32,173 nt of DNA from Collinsella tanakaei (GCF_030373545.1 NZ_JAUDCO010000014.1:1-32173); one strand, 5' to 3'. Numbered from the stretch's first letter, positions 1-8,035 are shown. Made by a program: numbers and translations. The notes: generated by a model from the letters alone, not told the origin.

Positions 1-16
1 GTTAATAAGCCCCTGG

Positions 17-70
17 TGTTCCTCCCAACCCATGCGGCCGCCTGGGCGGCCGCATGGGTTGGGAGGAACA
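17..70. repeat. Perfect 26-bp inverted repeat (hairpin)
   Basis: Positions 17-42 and 45-70 are exact reverse complements separated by only 2 nt, giving a potential 26-bp stem or cruciform. The outer part (the GGGTTGGGAGGAACA side) belongs to the dispersed repeat seen at 54-89. The inner part is a GC-rich NotI-like palindrome. There is no T-tract, so it is not a canonical rho-independent terminator. It may be one repeat copy that met an inverted partner copy. Confidence 0.85.
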
Positions 71-89
71 CGTCCCCAAATGACCCATA
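54..89 (+). repeat. Dispersed GGAACACGTCCCC repeat, copy A
   Basis: This 36-bp block is identical to positions 1081-1116. It starts ATGGGT and ends ACCCAT(A), so it has short terminal inverted repeats, and its core is GGAACACGTCCCC. Copies A and B bracket the ADP-ribosylglycohydrolase gene in the same orientation. Related copies lie at 21155, 26001 and 32141 (inverted), with a partial copy at 21087. Confidence 0.85.
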
Positions 90-180
90 TGTCAACGGTG
101 GGTTTACCGAGTAATGGAAGCTCTTCCCTATCATGGGCGACAAGATTGTACCTGGCACCATCTTGTCGGAAGGAGCGTGC

Positions 181-999
181 ATGCTGAAGGATGCAATCGT
201 GGGGCTGGCGGTCGGTGACGCGCTCGGCGTGCCGTATGAGTTCCGTGCACGCGGCACGTATCAGGCCGTCGAGGATATGGTCGGCGGCGGTTTTCATGGG
301 CAGCCAGCGGGCACGTTTTCGGACGATACGTCCATGACGCTCGCCACCTGCGACAGTCTGCGCGCAACCGGAGGCGCGGTGGATGTCGATGACATGCGCC
401 GGCGCTTTGTCGCCTGGATGGAGCGAGGCGAATACGCCGTCGACCACCGTATGTTCGACATCGGCGGCACCACGGCAACCGCCCTGCGCACGGGTACGGG
501 TGCCACCGGCACGCACGACAACGGCAACGGCTCGCTCATGCGTATCCTGCCGCTCGCCTTCTCTGACGCCACCGATGACGAGATCGCGCAGGTATCGGCC
601 ATAACGCATGCGCATTCCACGTCGTGCCGGGCGTGCGTGACCTATGTGCACCTGGCGCGCGATCTTGCCGCCGGCATATCGGTCGCCGATGCGATCGCCC
701 GCATCGAGGACACCGCAGTGCCGTTTACCCGCCTGCACGGCATCGCCGATCTCCCCCGCGACGAGATCCACTCGAGCGGGTATGTGGTCGACACCCTCGA
801 GGCGGCCCTGTGGTGTCTCGCCACCACGACGGACTACGCCGCCTGCGTGCTTGCCGCCGTAAACCTGGGCGAGGACACCGATACCGTCGCCGCGGTGGCA
901 GGAGGCCTGGCGGGCATCGTCTACGACGAGGCGGGCATCCCCAAACCCTGGCTCGATGCCCTCCGCGGCCGCGACATCATCGACCGCTGCCTATTCTGA
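181..999 (+). CDS. ADP-ribosylglycohydrolase family protein (DraG/ARH-like)
   Basis: A 272-residue protein predicted to remove ADP-ribose from modified proteins or small molecules in the cytosol. The family's metal-binding signatures are visible: GDALGVPYE near residues 12-20, SDDT at 47-50, GNGSLMR at 115-121 and GEDTDT at 230-235. These acidic and Thr residues coordinate the binuclear Mg site in DraG/ARH3 proteins. Length is typical of the compact bacterial single-domain form. The frame is open from 133, but the ATG at 181 is preferred: it follows GGAAGGAGCG and begins right at the conserved fold. The gene stands alone, bracketed by two identical 36-bp repeats. A macro-domain protein, also of ADP-ribose metabolism, lies far away at 24.7-25.8 kb and is not linked to it. 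Family assignment is firm; the physiological substrate is unknown. Confidence 0.94.
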   Translation: MLKDAIVGLAVGDALGVPYEFRARGTYQAVEDMVGGGFHGQPAGTFSDDTSMTLATCDSLRATGGAVDVDDMRRRFVAWMERGEYAVDHRMFDIGGTTATALRTGTGATGTHDNGNGSLMRILPLAFSDATDDEIAQVSAITHAHSTSCRACVTYVHLARDLAAGISVADAIARIEDTAVPFTRLHGIADLPRDEIHSSGYVVDTLEAALWCLATTTDYAACVLAAVNLGEDTDTVAAVAGGLAGIVYDEAGIPKPWLDALRGRDIIDRCLF

Positions 1000-1080
1000 G
1001 CGAACAACCAGAACGACCCCGCAGCCGCCACATGGCCCAGGCCGAACAGGCCCCAAATGAACTGGTTCCAACTCATGGCG

Positions 1081-1116
1081 ATGGGTTGGGAGGAACACGT
1101 CCCCAAATGACCCATA
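1081..1116 (+). repeat. Dispersed GGAACACGTCCCC repeat, copy B
   Basis: Exact 36-bp copy of 54-89, located 82 nt after the stop of the ADP-ribosylglycohydrolase gene. Immediately 5' (about 1059-1078) is a degenerate inverted counterpart (GGTTCCAACTCAT), so this copy too can fold into an imperfect hairpin, as copy A does perfectly. Confidence 0.85.
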
Positions 1117-1159
1117 AGGTATGGCATGGGGACCATGGTATGGCGAACACCGCTGCCGA

Positions 1160-1165
1160 TATAAT
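1160..1165 (+). promoter_or_regulatory. Candidate -10 box of the 1211 gene
   Basis: A perfect TATAAT lies 45 nt before the ATG at 1211, in otherwise GC-rich sequence. No convincing -35 hexamer is visible at 17-18 nt spacing. Confidence 0.45.
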
Positions 1166-1210
1166 GGCTCGACATCAATTCGTCGGGACACGAACTGTCG
1201 AGGGAGCGAT

Positions 1211-1648
1211 ATGAAGAAGTCCACCTTCCTTGCGAACTTTGCCGTGTGGGTCATCATCGCGGCGGTCTGCTGCGCGTTTCTTGCCTGGTACAACACGGGC
1301 GACACGGAGGCAACCCGCGCCGCCGCGCTCGCGACCGTCCCCGGCACCGTGGGCATCGTGCTCGCCGCTCCCCTGCTGCTCTACGCCATCGGCGCGGTAG
1401 GCGGCCTGCTGTTCGTCTACCTGAAGAAGACGCATGTGACGAGTACCATCAAGTCGGGCTGCTTCATCCCGGCCACGCTCGCGCTCGCCCTGTTTGTCGC
1501 GGCGGTCGTGCCGGTCATCTCGCTCGGCGTCGACGAGGGGCTCGCCTTGCCCACCGTCATCGTGGTCTACAGCGCCTCGATGGCACCGCTGCTGATCGTC
1601 GGCCTCGGCGTGCTCTACGCCGTCGGCCTCGCCCCGCTCAAGGAGTAG
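1211..1648 (+). CDS. Small four-helix membrane protein, unknown function
   Basis: A 145-residue protein that I do not recognise. It is almost entirely hydrophobic, with about four predicted transmembrane segments: roughly residues 8-27 (right after a KK start), 41-64, 80-104 and 112-136. Charged residues occur only in the short loops, such as the YLKKTH stretch between helices 2 and 3. No catalytic motif or cysteine cluster is apparent. The ATG at 1211 follows GAGGGAGCGAT at good spacing and has a TATAAT box 45 nt upstream, so an in-frame extension to 1121 is unlikely. It is probably monocistronic: the next gene is on the opposite strand and converges on it. It is likely a lineage-restricted integral membrane protein; no function can be assigned. 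Confidence 0.75.
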   Translation: MKKSTFLANFAVWVIIAAVCCAFLAWYNTGDTEATRAAALATVPGTVGIVLAAPLLLYAIGAVGGLLFVYLKKTHVTSTIKSGCFIPATLALALFVAAVVPVISLGVDEGLALPTVIVVYSASMAPLLIVGLGVLYAVGLAPLKE

Positions 1649-1796
1649 CAGGCCGCCGGCCGAAACCGCTATCCGCCGTCGCGCGCAATCGATTTCCAAC
1701 CGATCGCCAGCCCGCAGCCGCGAGCCTATCCGCCGCGGCTTCCATCCGCCGCCGTATGCAAACCCGCCCGCGTGGTGCCGCCTTGCGCCCGTCGCG

Positions 1797-2630
1797 CTAC
1801 GCCGTAAACGGCCACTCCCCCGCCGCCAGCGCCTCGATGGCCGCGGCCACCGCATCGTCCTCACAGCGGCCGATGTGCCAGCGCGCCGCCTCCGTCGCGT
1901 CCGGCGAGGCGTTGCCCACCGCGACGGGATGCCCCGCGACCTCGAACATCGCCAAGTCGTTGCCCGCGTCTCCGAACACCACGACCTCGTCGGTCGACAC
2001 GCCCAGGTGCTTGCAGAGCACGCGCAGGGCGCTGCCCTTGTTCCAGCCCGCGGGCATGATGTTGGTAAAGCCCGGCATGGGAACGTCGAAATCAAGGCCG
2101 TCGACCTGCTCGTTGAGCATATCGACAAACGCCTCGGTGCCGGCGCGGTCCTCGTCCACAAAGATATTCGCCTTGAGCACCGGCGTGTCGGGCAGACCGT
2201 CCGCCGCAAGGGCGGCCTGGGCATAGGGCACCGAGATGTTCGCCAGCACCTCGCGGTCGCCAGCGACAAGGTAGGGCGTGGCCCCGTCGAACACGAGCAT
2301 GCCCGCGCCCGGCGCCTCGCTCACGACGTCATAGGCCTCGCGCAGGCAATCGACAGGCAGCCGCTGCTCGCAGATCTTCTCGCCGGCGCAGTAGACCTCA
2401 AGGCCGTTGGTGGCGATCGCCGTGGCGCAGCACGCCTCGTCGCCGCGGAAGAACGGCGCGATCTGCACGCGCCCGCGCCCGCTCGCGGGGCCCACGATCA
2501 TCCCCGCATCGAGCGCCGCATGAAACGCCGCCACCGTGCGCGCGGACACCGAAGGGGCGCCCTTGGGCATCACGGTGCCGTCGATGTCGGTCATGATGAG
2601 CTTGATGCGGGACGCGGATGGGGCGGGCAT
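1797..2630 (-). CDS. Cof-type HAD-superfamily hydrolase (sugar-phosphatase-like)
   Basis: A 277-residue cytosolic phosphatase of the HAD superfamily, Cof/IIB branch. Motif I is TDIDGTV (nucleophile D15, acid/base D17), and the motif III lysine is in WNKGS near residue 198. Motif IV is GDAGND at 220-225, with D221 and D225 as Mg ligands. A cap domain of about 100 residues sits between motif I and the NKG lysine, typical of class IIB enzymes that act on sugar phosphates, FMN or pyridoxal phosphate. The ATG at 2630 follows AAAGGAAGCTGCACC. A TACAAT -10 candidate lies at 2681-2686 on this strand. It converges with the 1211 gene and is probably monocistronic. The exact substrate cannot be read from sequence. 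Confidence 0.92.
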   Translation of the reverse strand: MPAPSASRIKLIMTDIDGTVMPKGAPSVSARTVAAFHAALDAGMIVGPASGRGRVQIAPFFRGDEACCATAIATNGLEVYCAGEKICEQRLPVDCLREAYDVVSEAPGAGMLVFDGATPYLVAGDREVLANISVPYAQAALAADGLPDTPVLKANIFVDEDRAGTEAFVDMLNEQVDGLDFDVPMPGFTNIMPAGWNKGSALRVLCKHLGVSTDEVVVFGDAGNDLAMFEVAGHPVAVGNASPDATEAARWHIGRCEDDAVAAAIEALAAGEWPFTA

Positions 2631-2680
2631 GGTGCAGCTTCCTTTCGGATGGCCTGGGCGGGACGATACGGATGAAACTC

Positions 2681-2686
2681 ATTGTA
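2681..2686 (-). promoter_or_regulatory. Candidate -10 box of the HAD gene
   Basis: Minus-strand GGCTACAAT occurs about 51 nt upstream of the ATG at 2630. Very similar (G)GCTACAAT/GCGCTACAAT strings sit upstream of the genes at 4174 and 18171, which supports a shared housekeeping -10 in this genome. Confidence 0.4.
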
Positions 2687-2750
2687 GCCCTCCGGGCGCA
2701 GCGTGCACCGGCATCCGCTCAACGGAGGAGCGGGGCAGCAGACCGCCATG

Positions 2751-2796
2751 AAAAAACGTCCCGCAGGCGCGCGAAGGTGCGCACCTGCGGGACGTT
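2751..2796 (-). terminator. Rho-independent terminator of the 2871-3869 gene
   Basis: Positions 2755-2772 and 2779-2796 form an 18-bp GC-rich stem with one mismatch and a 6-nt loop. On the minus strand the stem is followed by a run of six T (the AAAAAA at 2751-2756). It lies 74 nt after the stop of the membrane-protein gene ending at 2871. This is the clearest terminator in the window. Confidence 0.88.
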
Positions 2797-2870
2797 GTAT
2801 GCCGTGAACGGACGACCAGGACCTTGAGGGCTGAGACCGCGGGACAGCCGCGAACCCGGACACGCGTGCC

Positions 2871-3869
2871 TTACGCGGCGGGAGCGGTCTCCTGCTCGAC
2901 GCGGTCGAGGGCCTTCTTGAAGCCCTTGGACATGCCGGCAAGCTTGCCGTACGCGTCGACCTGCGGCGTGCTCGCGCGGCCGGCCTCGATGTAGCGGCGC
3001 ATGACGGACACGAGGATGAACGGCTTCACGAAGGCGCCGTGCAGGCCGCCCCACAGCACGAGAGCAACGATGCCGCACAGCACGAGCAGCGAGGTGCCTG
3101 CGGGAACGGCGGTGCCGTCCTCAAACGTAGCGGTCGCGTCGATGTCGGCAAGGATCGCCGTGAGCGGCTCGATGGAGCCGAAGATCAGGTACGCCGCGCC
3201 GAAGAACGCGCCGCCGATGATGGCGAGCGACACGAGCGTGATCGCGATCACCTTGGCGGAGTTCTTCATGAGGACCTTCCAGTTCTGGAAGTAGATGACG
3301 GCGCCGTCGCAGGTGCTCTTGAACGCCGACTGGTTCTCGTGGAGGAACACCCAGCCCAGGCTGCAGTAGTTGAGGTACTCGAGCACCACGCCGACGATCG
3401 CCGAGATGATGCCGGCCACGATGGAGGCAGCGCCGCCCTCGTTGTCGCCGTCGACGGAACGGGCGATCGCGTTCATGCCGGAGGAGATCTCGTTGGTGAT
3501 GGCACGCGTGATGGACAGCAAGCCGTAGTAGATGCTCGCCGTGGCGAAGCGGCGCTTGACGGCGCGCTTGCCCTCGCCGTAGACGTCCTCGGGCAGGGTG
3601 CCGCGGGCGACGCCTTGGGTGATCATGGCGATCTGGCCGGCCGTAAGCAGGTAGCCTCCGAAATGCGCGATGAGGTAGAAGATGATGAGGCCGACGATGA
3701 AGGCGATACCGGTTGCGGCAAGCTGGATCGTCTCGTCGATGCCGGCGATGCCGGTCGCGAAGAACGCGATCAGGGGAAGTGCGACCAGGATGGCGACGCA
3801 CAGGATGGTACGCAGGAGCCGCACGACGGAGAACCGCAGGGTACGGCGGTAGATCTCGAAGTTGCCCAC
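2871..3869 (-). CDS. Multi-pass membrane protein, unknown function
   Basis: A 332-residue integral membrane protein of no family I can name. Several hydrophobic segments are visible: a pair within about residues 20-75, further helices around 115-165 (with a serine/isoleucine-rich VAGIISAIVGVV stretch), a pair near 200-235 and a last one near 270-300. A C-terminal soluble tail of about 40 residues follows. The layout resembles DUF-type proteins that carry N- and C-terminal amphipathic segments. The GTG start at 3869 is preferred because AAAGGA sits 7 nt upstream and the protein then begins GNFEIYRRTLRF; the ATG at 3908 lacks a site. An extended -10 (TGC-TAAACT) lies at 3933-3938 on this strand. 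It ends in a strong terminator, so it is its own transcription unit. Confidence 0.8.
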   Translation of the reverse strand: MGNFEIYRRTLRFSVVRLLRTILCVAILVALPLIAFFATGIAGIDETIQLAATGIAFIVGLIIFYLIAHFGGYLLTAGQIAMITQGVARGTLPEDVYGEGKRAVKRRFATASIYYGLLSITRAITNEISSGMNAIARSVDGDNEGGAASIVAGIISAIVGVVLEYLNYCSLGWVFLHENQSAFKSTCDGAVIYFQNWKVLMKNSAKVIAITLVSLAIIGGAFFGAAYLIFGSIEPLTAILADIDATATFEDGTAVPAGTSLLVLCGIVALVLWGGLHGAFVKPFILVSVMRRYIEAGRASTPQVDAYGKLAGMSKGFKKALDRVEQETAPAA

Positions 3870-3932
3870 AGGGGATTCCTTTCGTCTGAGCACAGCGTAG
3901 GCTGGCATGGGGGTCGGAAAAATCGGCCGAGT

Positions 3933-3941
3933 AGTTTAGCA
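3933..3941 (-). promoter_or_regulatory. Candidate extended -10 of the membrane-protein gene
   Basis: Minus-strand TGCTAAACT is an extended -10 (TGN plus TAAACT), about 64 nt upstream of the GTG start at 3869. Confidence 0.35.
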
Positions 3942-4132
3942 CGGGTGCGCGATGGGCGTGCGGTGGGAGTGCGCTATGCTCAACGAGTGGGTGAGAGTTG
4001 GAGACGACGAAGCGATTAAGGCAGCAGAGAGCCCAGACACACTCGCCCGCGGCCGGATTGAGTGGCTCGGCGTGGCCGGCCCGCACGCACACGGCACGAA
4101 GCTCGCATCGATACCAGACGGTCCACACGCGC

Positions 4133-4138
4133 TACAAT
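4133..4138 (+). promoter_or_regulatory. Candidate -10 box of the DUF3592-like gene
   Basis: TACAAT in the context GCGCTACAATGC lies 35 nt before the GTG at 4174. The context matches the -10 candidates at 2681 and 18027. Confidence 0.4.
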
Positions 4139-4173
4139 GCCAGCATCGAACGATCCGTCTTGAGGAGCGCACC

Positions 4174-4572
4174 GTGAGCGACGGGGCCATGATTCTGTTG
4201 ATCTTCGGGCTGATTGCACTGCTCGGCGGCGGCACGACCGCCATCGTGCTGCTGGTCGCCAAGCGCGTCCGCGCGCACAAGGAACGCACCTACACCGGCC
4301 AGACGGTGGGCACCATCGTCCGCGTGCGCCCGGGCAGCGTGGACCGCCCGACCACCGTGTACGTCCGCTACGAGGTCGGCGGCGTGGCATACGAGCGCCG
4401 TGAGACCGTCAAGCTGACCAGCGAGGCGATTAAGCTCGGCCCCATTCCCATCGGCCAGCGCAAGCACGGCAAGATCCCCTCGCACGTGGGTTGCACCGTG
4501 CCCGTGGCGTATCTGCCCGAGGATCCATCGAAGGCGATCTTGGTGGGGAACAGCGGGTTGATGAATGTGTAG
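4174..4572 (+). CDS. DUF3592-like membrane-anchored protein
   Basis: A 132-residue protein with one N-terminal transmembrane helix (about residues 6-26, followed by basic KRVRAHKER) and a small beta-rich domain. That domain carries the pattern expected of DUF3592: a TGQTVGTIVRVRPGS strand, a YVRYEVGGVAYE strand, and the closing VGCTVPVAYLPEDPSKA, where the family usually has a 'VyYdPenP' motif. DUF3592 proteins are widespread membrane proteins of unknown role. The frame is open from 3952, but the GTG at 4174 follows GAGGAGCGCACC and starts just before the helix. The upstream stretch has no site and contains the likely promoter. Family call is by motif only. Confidence 0.72.
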   Translation: MSDGAMILLIFGLIALLGGGTTAIVLLVAKRVRAHKERTYTGQTVGTIVRVRPGSVDRPTTVYVRYEVGGVAYERRETVKLTSEAIKLGPIPIGQRKHGKIPSHVGCTVPVAYLPEDPSKAILVGNSGLMNV

Positions 4573-4607
4573 GGTGAGCGTGCGAGCTGGTGCTTGCAGC
4601 GGCTTTG

Positions 4608-4625
4608 GCTGACATATTGGTCAGC
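4608..4625. promoter_or_regulatory. 6+6 bp inverted repeat, possible operator
   Basis: GCTGAC-ATATTG-GTCAGC is a perfect short dyad in the 172-nt gap before the HD-hydrolase gene. A GATAAT -10 candidate follows at 4700-4705. No T-tract is present, so an operator is likelier than a terminator; support is thin. Confidence 0.25.
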
Positions 4626-4744
4626 TGTCCTGCCACGTCCCGCAGAGCGAACGGCGGCGATAGTGCTGCCTCGGCCGTCCCGCCTGCCGCCGCCTGCGCG
4701 ATAATGGGATTCCGGACACGCTGCGAGCGACAGGGAGGCGTCCC

Positions 4745-5701
4745 ATGCTGTACACGCCCGCGACCAAGCGCGCGCTGCGCTATTGCCTAGCTTGTCACGA
4801 GGGGCAGCTCGACAAGACGGGCCTGCCCTATGCCTTGCATCCCATCCATCTGGCGGAGCAGATGCGCGGCGAGGACGAAACGTGCGTCGCGCTGTTGCAC
4901 GACGTCATGGAGGACTGTGGCAAAACGCCCGACGACCTGCGGGGCATCGGGATGTGCGAACGCGTCGTGGAAGCGCTGACCCTGCTTACGCACAACCCGG
5001 CACTCCCCTATCTGGACTACGTACGACAGCTGCGGGACAACCCCGTGGCGCGCGCCGTGAAGATCGCCGACCTACGACATAACTCCCAACTTGCGCGTCT
5101 TGACGAGGTGCGCCCACGCGACGTGGAGCGCCTGCGCAAGTATATGGAGGCGCGCGTGGTGCTTGGCGATATGGCGTACGAGCTCGTAACGCCGGCGGGA
5201 TCCGTGCGAGTACTGGTGAACGGCGAGCCGTATCCGCTTGTTCTGGTTGACGAGACGTGCGAGGGCTTTACGTACTGCCCTTCGTATGGCGAAGATGCCG
5301 ACACGGACGGCGGGCGCATCCTCGGCGCGCCGGATGGAACGTATCGGCTGGAGATCGAGACGCTACCGCTTGCCGTGGGTGATGTCATCGAAATCGCGCA
5401 TGAATTCGGCACGAATATCGTCAATTACGGAAGTGACGAACGGGTGGACTACGCGGTTTATGCGGCGTGCGGGCATGTCGTCGGCGTGGGATGCTATGTG
5501 GACGAGGAGGACGGCAACCCGGCGGAGAGCCGCGCCTTTGCCGAGGATGGCCGCGAGCGGTACGTCATCGTGCGGGATCCGGTGTCCCATCGGTTTTGCG
5601 AGCGCGAGCATGTCATCCCCGTCAGGGTGGCATGGAAACGGGGCGCGGACGCCGTGGCAGCGGAGGTTGTCGGATGGGTCGCCGGCTGGGGTAGATGGTA
5701 G
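4745..5701 (+). CDS. HD-domain (SpoT/MESH1-like) hydrolase with unknown C-terminal domain
   Basis: A 318-residue protein. Residues 1-140 form an HD-type metal-dependent phosphohydrolase of the Rel/SpoT hydrolase kind: YALHPIHLA (H32), LLHDVMED (H52-D53 with E56-D57) and KIADLRHN (D109, N113). These are the Mn-binding and catalytic elements of (p)ppGpp hydrolases and MESH1-type enzymes. No synthetase domain, TGS or ACT domain follows. Instead there are about 175 residues of mainly beta-strand, acidic sequence that I cannot place. The ATG at 4745 follows GACAGGGAGGCG at good spacing. A role in hydrolysing (p)ppGpp or another nucleotide is inferred from the N-terminal half; the C-terminal half may be a sensor or a second substrate-binding module. 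It appears to be a single-gene unit. Confidence 0.85.
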   Translation: MLYTPATKRALRYCLACHEGQLDKTGLPYALHPIHLAEQMRGEDETCVALLHDVMEDCGKTPDDLRGIGMCERVVEALTLLTHNPALPYLDYVRQLRDNPVARAVKIADLRHNSQLARLDEVRPRDVERLRKYMEARVVLGDMAYELVTPAGSVRVLVNGEPYPLVLVDETCEGFTYCPSYGEDADTDGGRILGAPDGTYRLEIETLPLAVGDVIEIAHEFGTNIVNYGSDERVDYAVYAACGHVVGVGCYVDEEDGNPAESRAFAEDGRERYVIVRDPVSHRFCEREHVIPVRVAWKRGADAVAAEVVGWVAGWGRW

Positions 5702-5916
5702 TGGCGTCGGGCGACGCAGGCGTCTAAAGCGAGGTGGACGCCCGCTCGTCTTTGATGCCGTGCACATGCTTATCAGGCTGCTTCATAAAGCGACACCCTC
5801 TCTCTAACTTGTTCCCCCATCCACGTGCATAGGACTCCAGTGTGTCGCTCGTCCTTGCTAAAACCAATGCTACAGTTGTGCCAGCCCATACCCGAGCCGC
5901 ATAGAAAGCAAGAACC

Positions 5917-6870
5917 ATGGTGACTCAGCCCAAACTTGGAAAGATCGAGAAAGTCAACGTGCGCGACGTCTGGCCGCACGAGGCGCTGAACTTCACGAAG
6001 TGGCTTGCGGAGGAAGAGAACCTCTCTTTGCTGGGCGATGCCTGCTCCATCGAACTTGAGCTCATCGAACAGGAAAGCTCCGTCGGGTCGTTTGCGGTGG
6101 ACATCTTTGCCCAAGAGGTCGGCGCGGAACGCAAGGTGGTCATTGAGAATCAGCTTGAGGACACCAACCACGACCACTTGGGGAAAATCATCACCTATGC
6201 GTCAGGTAAAGATGCCGGCGTGGTCATTTGGGTTGTTGCGCACGCGCGCGACGAGCATCGCCGGGCAATCGAGTGGCTGAATGAGCACACGGACAGCGAC
6301 TGCGCATTCTTCTTGGTGGAGATTGAGGTGTGGCGCATCGGTGACTCCGCCATGGCGCCCCGTTTTAACGTTGTTGAGTCGCCCAACGAGTGGGCACGAG
6401 CGGAGAAGTCTAAGGCAGGCCTTTCGGAGACGGACCGCATCTCGCTCGAATTTTGGCAAATGTGCATTGACCGTACTGCAAAGAATGAAGTGTTTTCGAA
6501 GACCTTTAAGCCGCAGAATCCGCGAGCGAAACACTACTTTGAGCTGTACGCGGACTCGAAGAGATACCATTTGGTCCTCTTAATCAACACAAGGCTTAAG
6601 AGGATCGGCGTAGAATGCTGCGTCCACGATGCCGATTTTGGCGAATTCGTTCTTTCCCGCCAAAATGAGCTGGAGCAGGCCCTAAACATTGCCGGCACGC
6701 CCTACAGGGCAAAGAACAAAGGCATCCGTTTTTATATCGACAGACACGACGTCAAAAACGCTCGTGAAAAATGGCCCGGATACATTGACTGGCAGATTGA
6801 GAAGATTGCGGTGCTTCAAGCCGAAATGGTCCGGTTGGAAAAGGAGTTTGAAGCGGATTCAGGTGAATAA
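5917..6870 (+). CDS. DUF4268 protein with PD-(D/E)XK-like nuclease domain
   Basis: A 317-residue protein. The N-terminal ~170 residues look like the restriction-endonuclease-like domain common in DUF4268 proteins: SFAVDIFAQE (D62), then VVIENQLE (E77, Q79), then DHLGKIITYASG and VVIWVVA. That is the D-E-x-Q/K spacing of a PD-(D/E)XK core. The C-terminal ~140 residues (from SLEFWQMCIDR to IDWQIEKIAVLQAEMV) form the DUF4268 part and end in a coiled-coil-like acidic/basic tail. Such proteins occur alone or beside defence systems; biochemical function is not established to my knowledge. The ATG at 5917 is the only good start, although its Shine-Dalgarno (AAGCAAG) is weak. Codon use is noticeably less GC-biased than in the preceding genes, marking the start of the accessory island. 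Confidence 0.82.
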   Translation: MVTQPKLGKIEKVNVRDVWPHEALNFTKWLAEEENLSLLGDACSIELELIEQESSVGSFAVDIFAQEVGAERKVVIENQLEDTNHDHLGKIITYASGKDAGVVIWVVAHARDEHRRAIEWLNEHTDSDCAFFLVEIEVWRIGDSAMAPRFNVVESPNEWARAEKSKAGLSETDRISLEFWQMCIDRTAKNEVFSKTFKPQNPRAKHYFELYADSKRYHLVLLINTRLKRIGVECCVHDADFGEFVLSRQNELEQALNIAGTPYRAKNKGIRFYIDRHDVKNAREKWPGYIDWQIEKIAVLQAEMVRLEKEFEADSGE

Positions 6871-7085
6871 GGAACCGCGCAGTTAGGCAAAATACGCACC
6901 CGTTGAGAGGCTCATTTAGGGACACAAATACGTAATGCAGGCGCTCGAATCTGAAATCGCAGCGACACCGCTTCCTGCGACAAATGAAGTTATCGCTCTT
7001 GAATGACCGATACCCGCAGGCACTTCTAATTCAATCGAAAACCAGGAGAAGGAATAGGCACTTGGACCCGGAAAGGAGATAACAA

Positions 7086-7670
7086 ATGGCCAGACTTGCA
7101 TGCCCGTGCGGGAACATCCTGTGGAATGGATGCGACGAAAACAACCCGCAGTGCACCTTCTATCCATGGGAAGAGCTGCAAAATCATATGGATGATCTTG
7201 CGTTTTTTGAGCTCGATTCTTCTCCGGAAACCAGAAGCCTGGATATCTGGCAATGCTGGGAATGTGACCGTCTCATGGTCTTCGACGATCCGAATAGCAA
7301 TAGGGTAACGAGATGGTTCAAAAGAGTGTGTGCAGACGACTTCCCTATAGAAAAGAAAGATAATCCTCATGAAATCGGCGTTTTCTTCAATGATGCGTTC
7401 TTCGATACGGTCTGCAGGAAGCTTGATTTAGAAGAGGGCTCGGACAAATACAGCCTCATCGGAATGAAGTTCGATCCCGCGGAGAAGCTTCTGTCCCCTC
7501 GGGTCATGATGGAGAAGTTCTTTGGCGCGGTAAACGAGAAGGTTCGAAACTGGTGGCTGTCGGAGCACTACGCGGACTGGATAGTCCTCTACGATGCTTT
7601 TGATTTCGGCATGAATACGCCGCTGAAAGCATGGCGTCGATATAAACCAGACTGGAGCGTCGAAGGGTAG
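7086..7670 (+). CDS. Cysteine-rich (zinc-binding?) protein, unknown function
   Basis: A 194-residue soluble protein that I cannot assign to a family. The N-terminus carries CPCGN (C6, C8), C16 and C23, and a second pair CWEC (C57, C60) follows, so a structural zinc site is likely. The rest is acidic and aromatic-rich (for example NWWLSEHYADW, and FDFGMNTPLKAWRRYKPDW at the C-terminus), with no transmembrane segment. The start is secure: GGAAAGGAGATAACAA precedes the ATG, the strongest ribosome-binding site in the window. It lies 215 nt after the DUF4268 gene on the same strand, so a two-gene transcript is possible but not shown. Composition is AT-richer than the core genes. The small size, island location and strong expression signal would suit an immunity-like or accessory defence protein, but that is speculation. 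Confidence 0.7.
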   Translation: MARLACPCGNILWNGCDENNPQCTFYPWEELQNHMDDLAFFELDSSPETRSLDIWQCWECDRLMVFDDPNSNRVTRWFKRVCADDFPIEKKDNPHEIGVFFNDAFFDTVCRKLDLEEGSDKYSLIGMKFDPAEKLLSPRVMMEKFFGAVNEKVRNWWLSEHYADWIVLYDAFDFGMNTPLKAWRRYKPDWSVEG

Positions 7671-8035
7671 GCATCGGAAGACCAGCGGGTCCCTCGCGTG
7701 CCGACTATTCTCGACAGATCGAAGCCGCGCTCAGGACGTATGGCTGCTACACATTCTGAGCACCTACTCGAGCTCCGCATCGCTCAACATGTGACGGGCC
7801 TTAGGAGATGTCGGAGGTGCGCAAGAATCTTGACGGCACACAATCCGACAGCCTCTTCTCTACCGCTGCCGCCTCCAGCGCAAGCGCCTCCCCGGTCCAT
7901 AACCGCATGCCACTCGTGCTGGGCCCTGGAAAATCGAATGTTTGGTTCGGCCGAGTTTTTGCGAGCCTCGCGGATCGCAGCTTCATCCAACTTGCATACG
8001 ATCCGGAAAAGAGCCGGTCAACGTAACAGGATGGA
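7671..8035. other. 365-nt gap with possible gene remnants, no clear gene
   Basis: The gap lies between the convergent cysteine-rich gene and gajB. On the minus strand the gajB frame resumes after a TAG (8036-8038) and a TGA, and runs open to 7784 (the sequence KLDEAAIREARKNSAEP and onward), which could be a lost C-terminal extension. On the plus strand, 7808-8026 encodes a 72-residue open frame with fair third-position GC but a badly spaced start. Neither resembles a known protein. No tRNA or terminator was seen. Confidence 0.35.

Noticed and set aside
7808-8026. 72-residue plus-strand ORF in the gap beside gajB
   Set aside because: The codon pattern is fair, but the purine-rich site directly abuts the ATG, no homology is recognised, and it overlaps a possible gajB remnant on the other strand.
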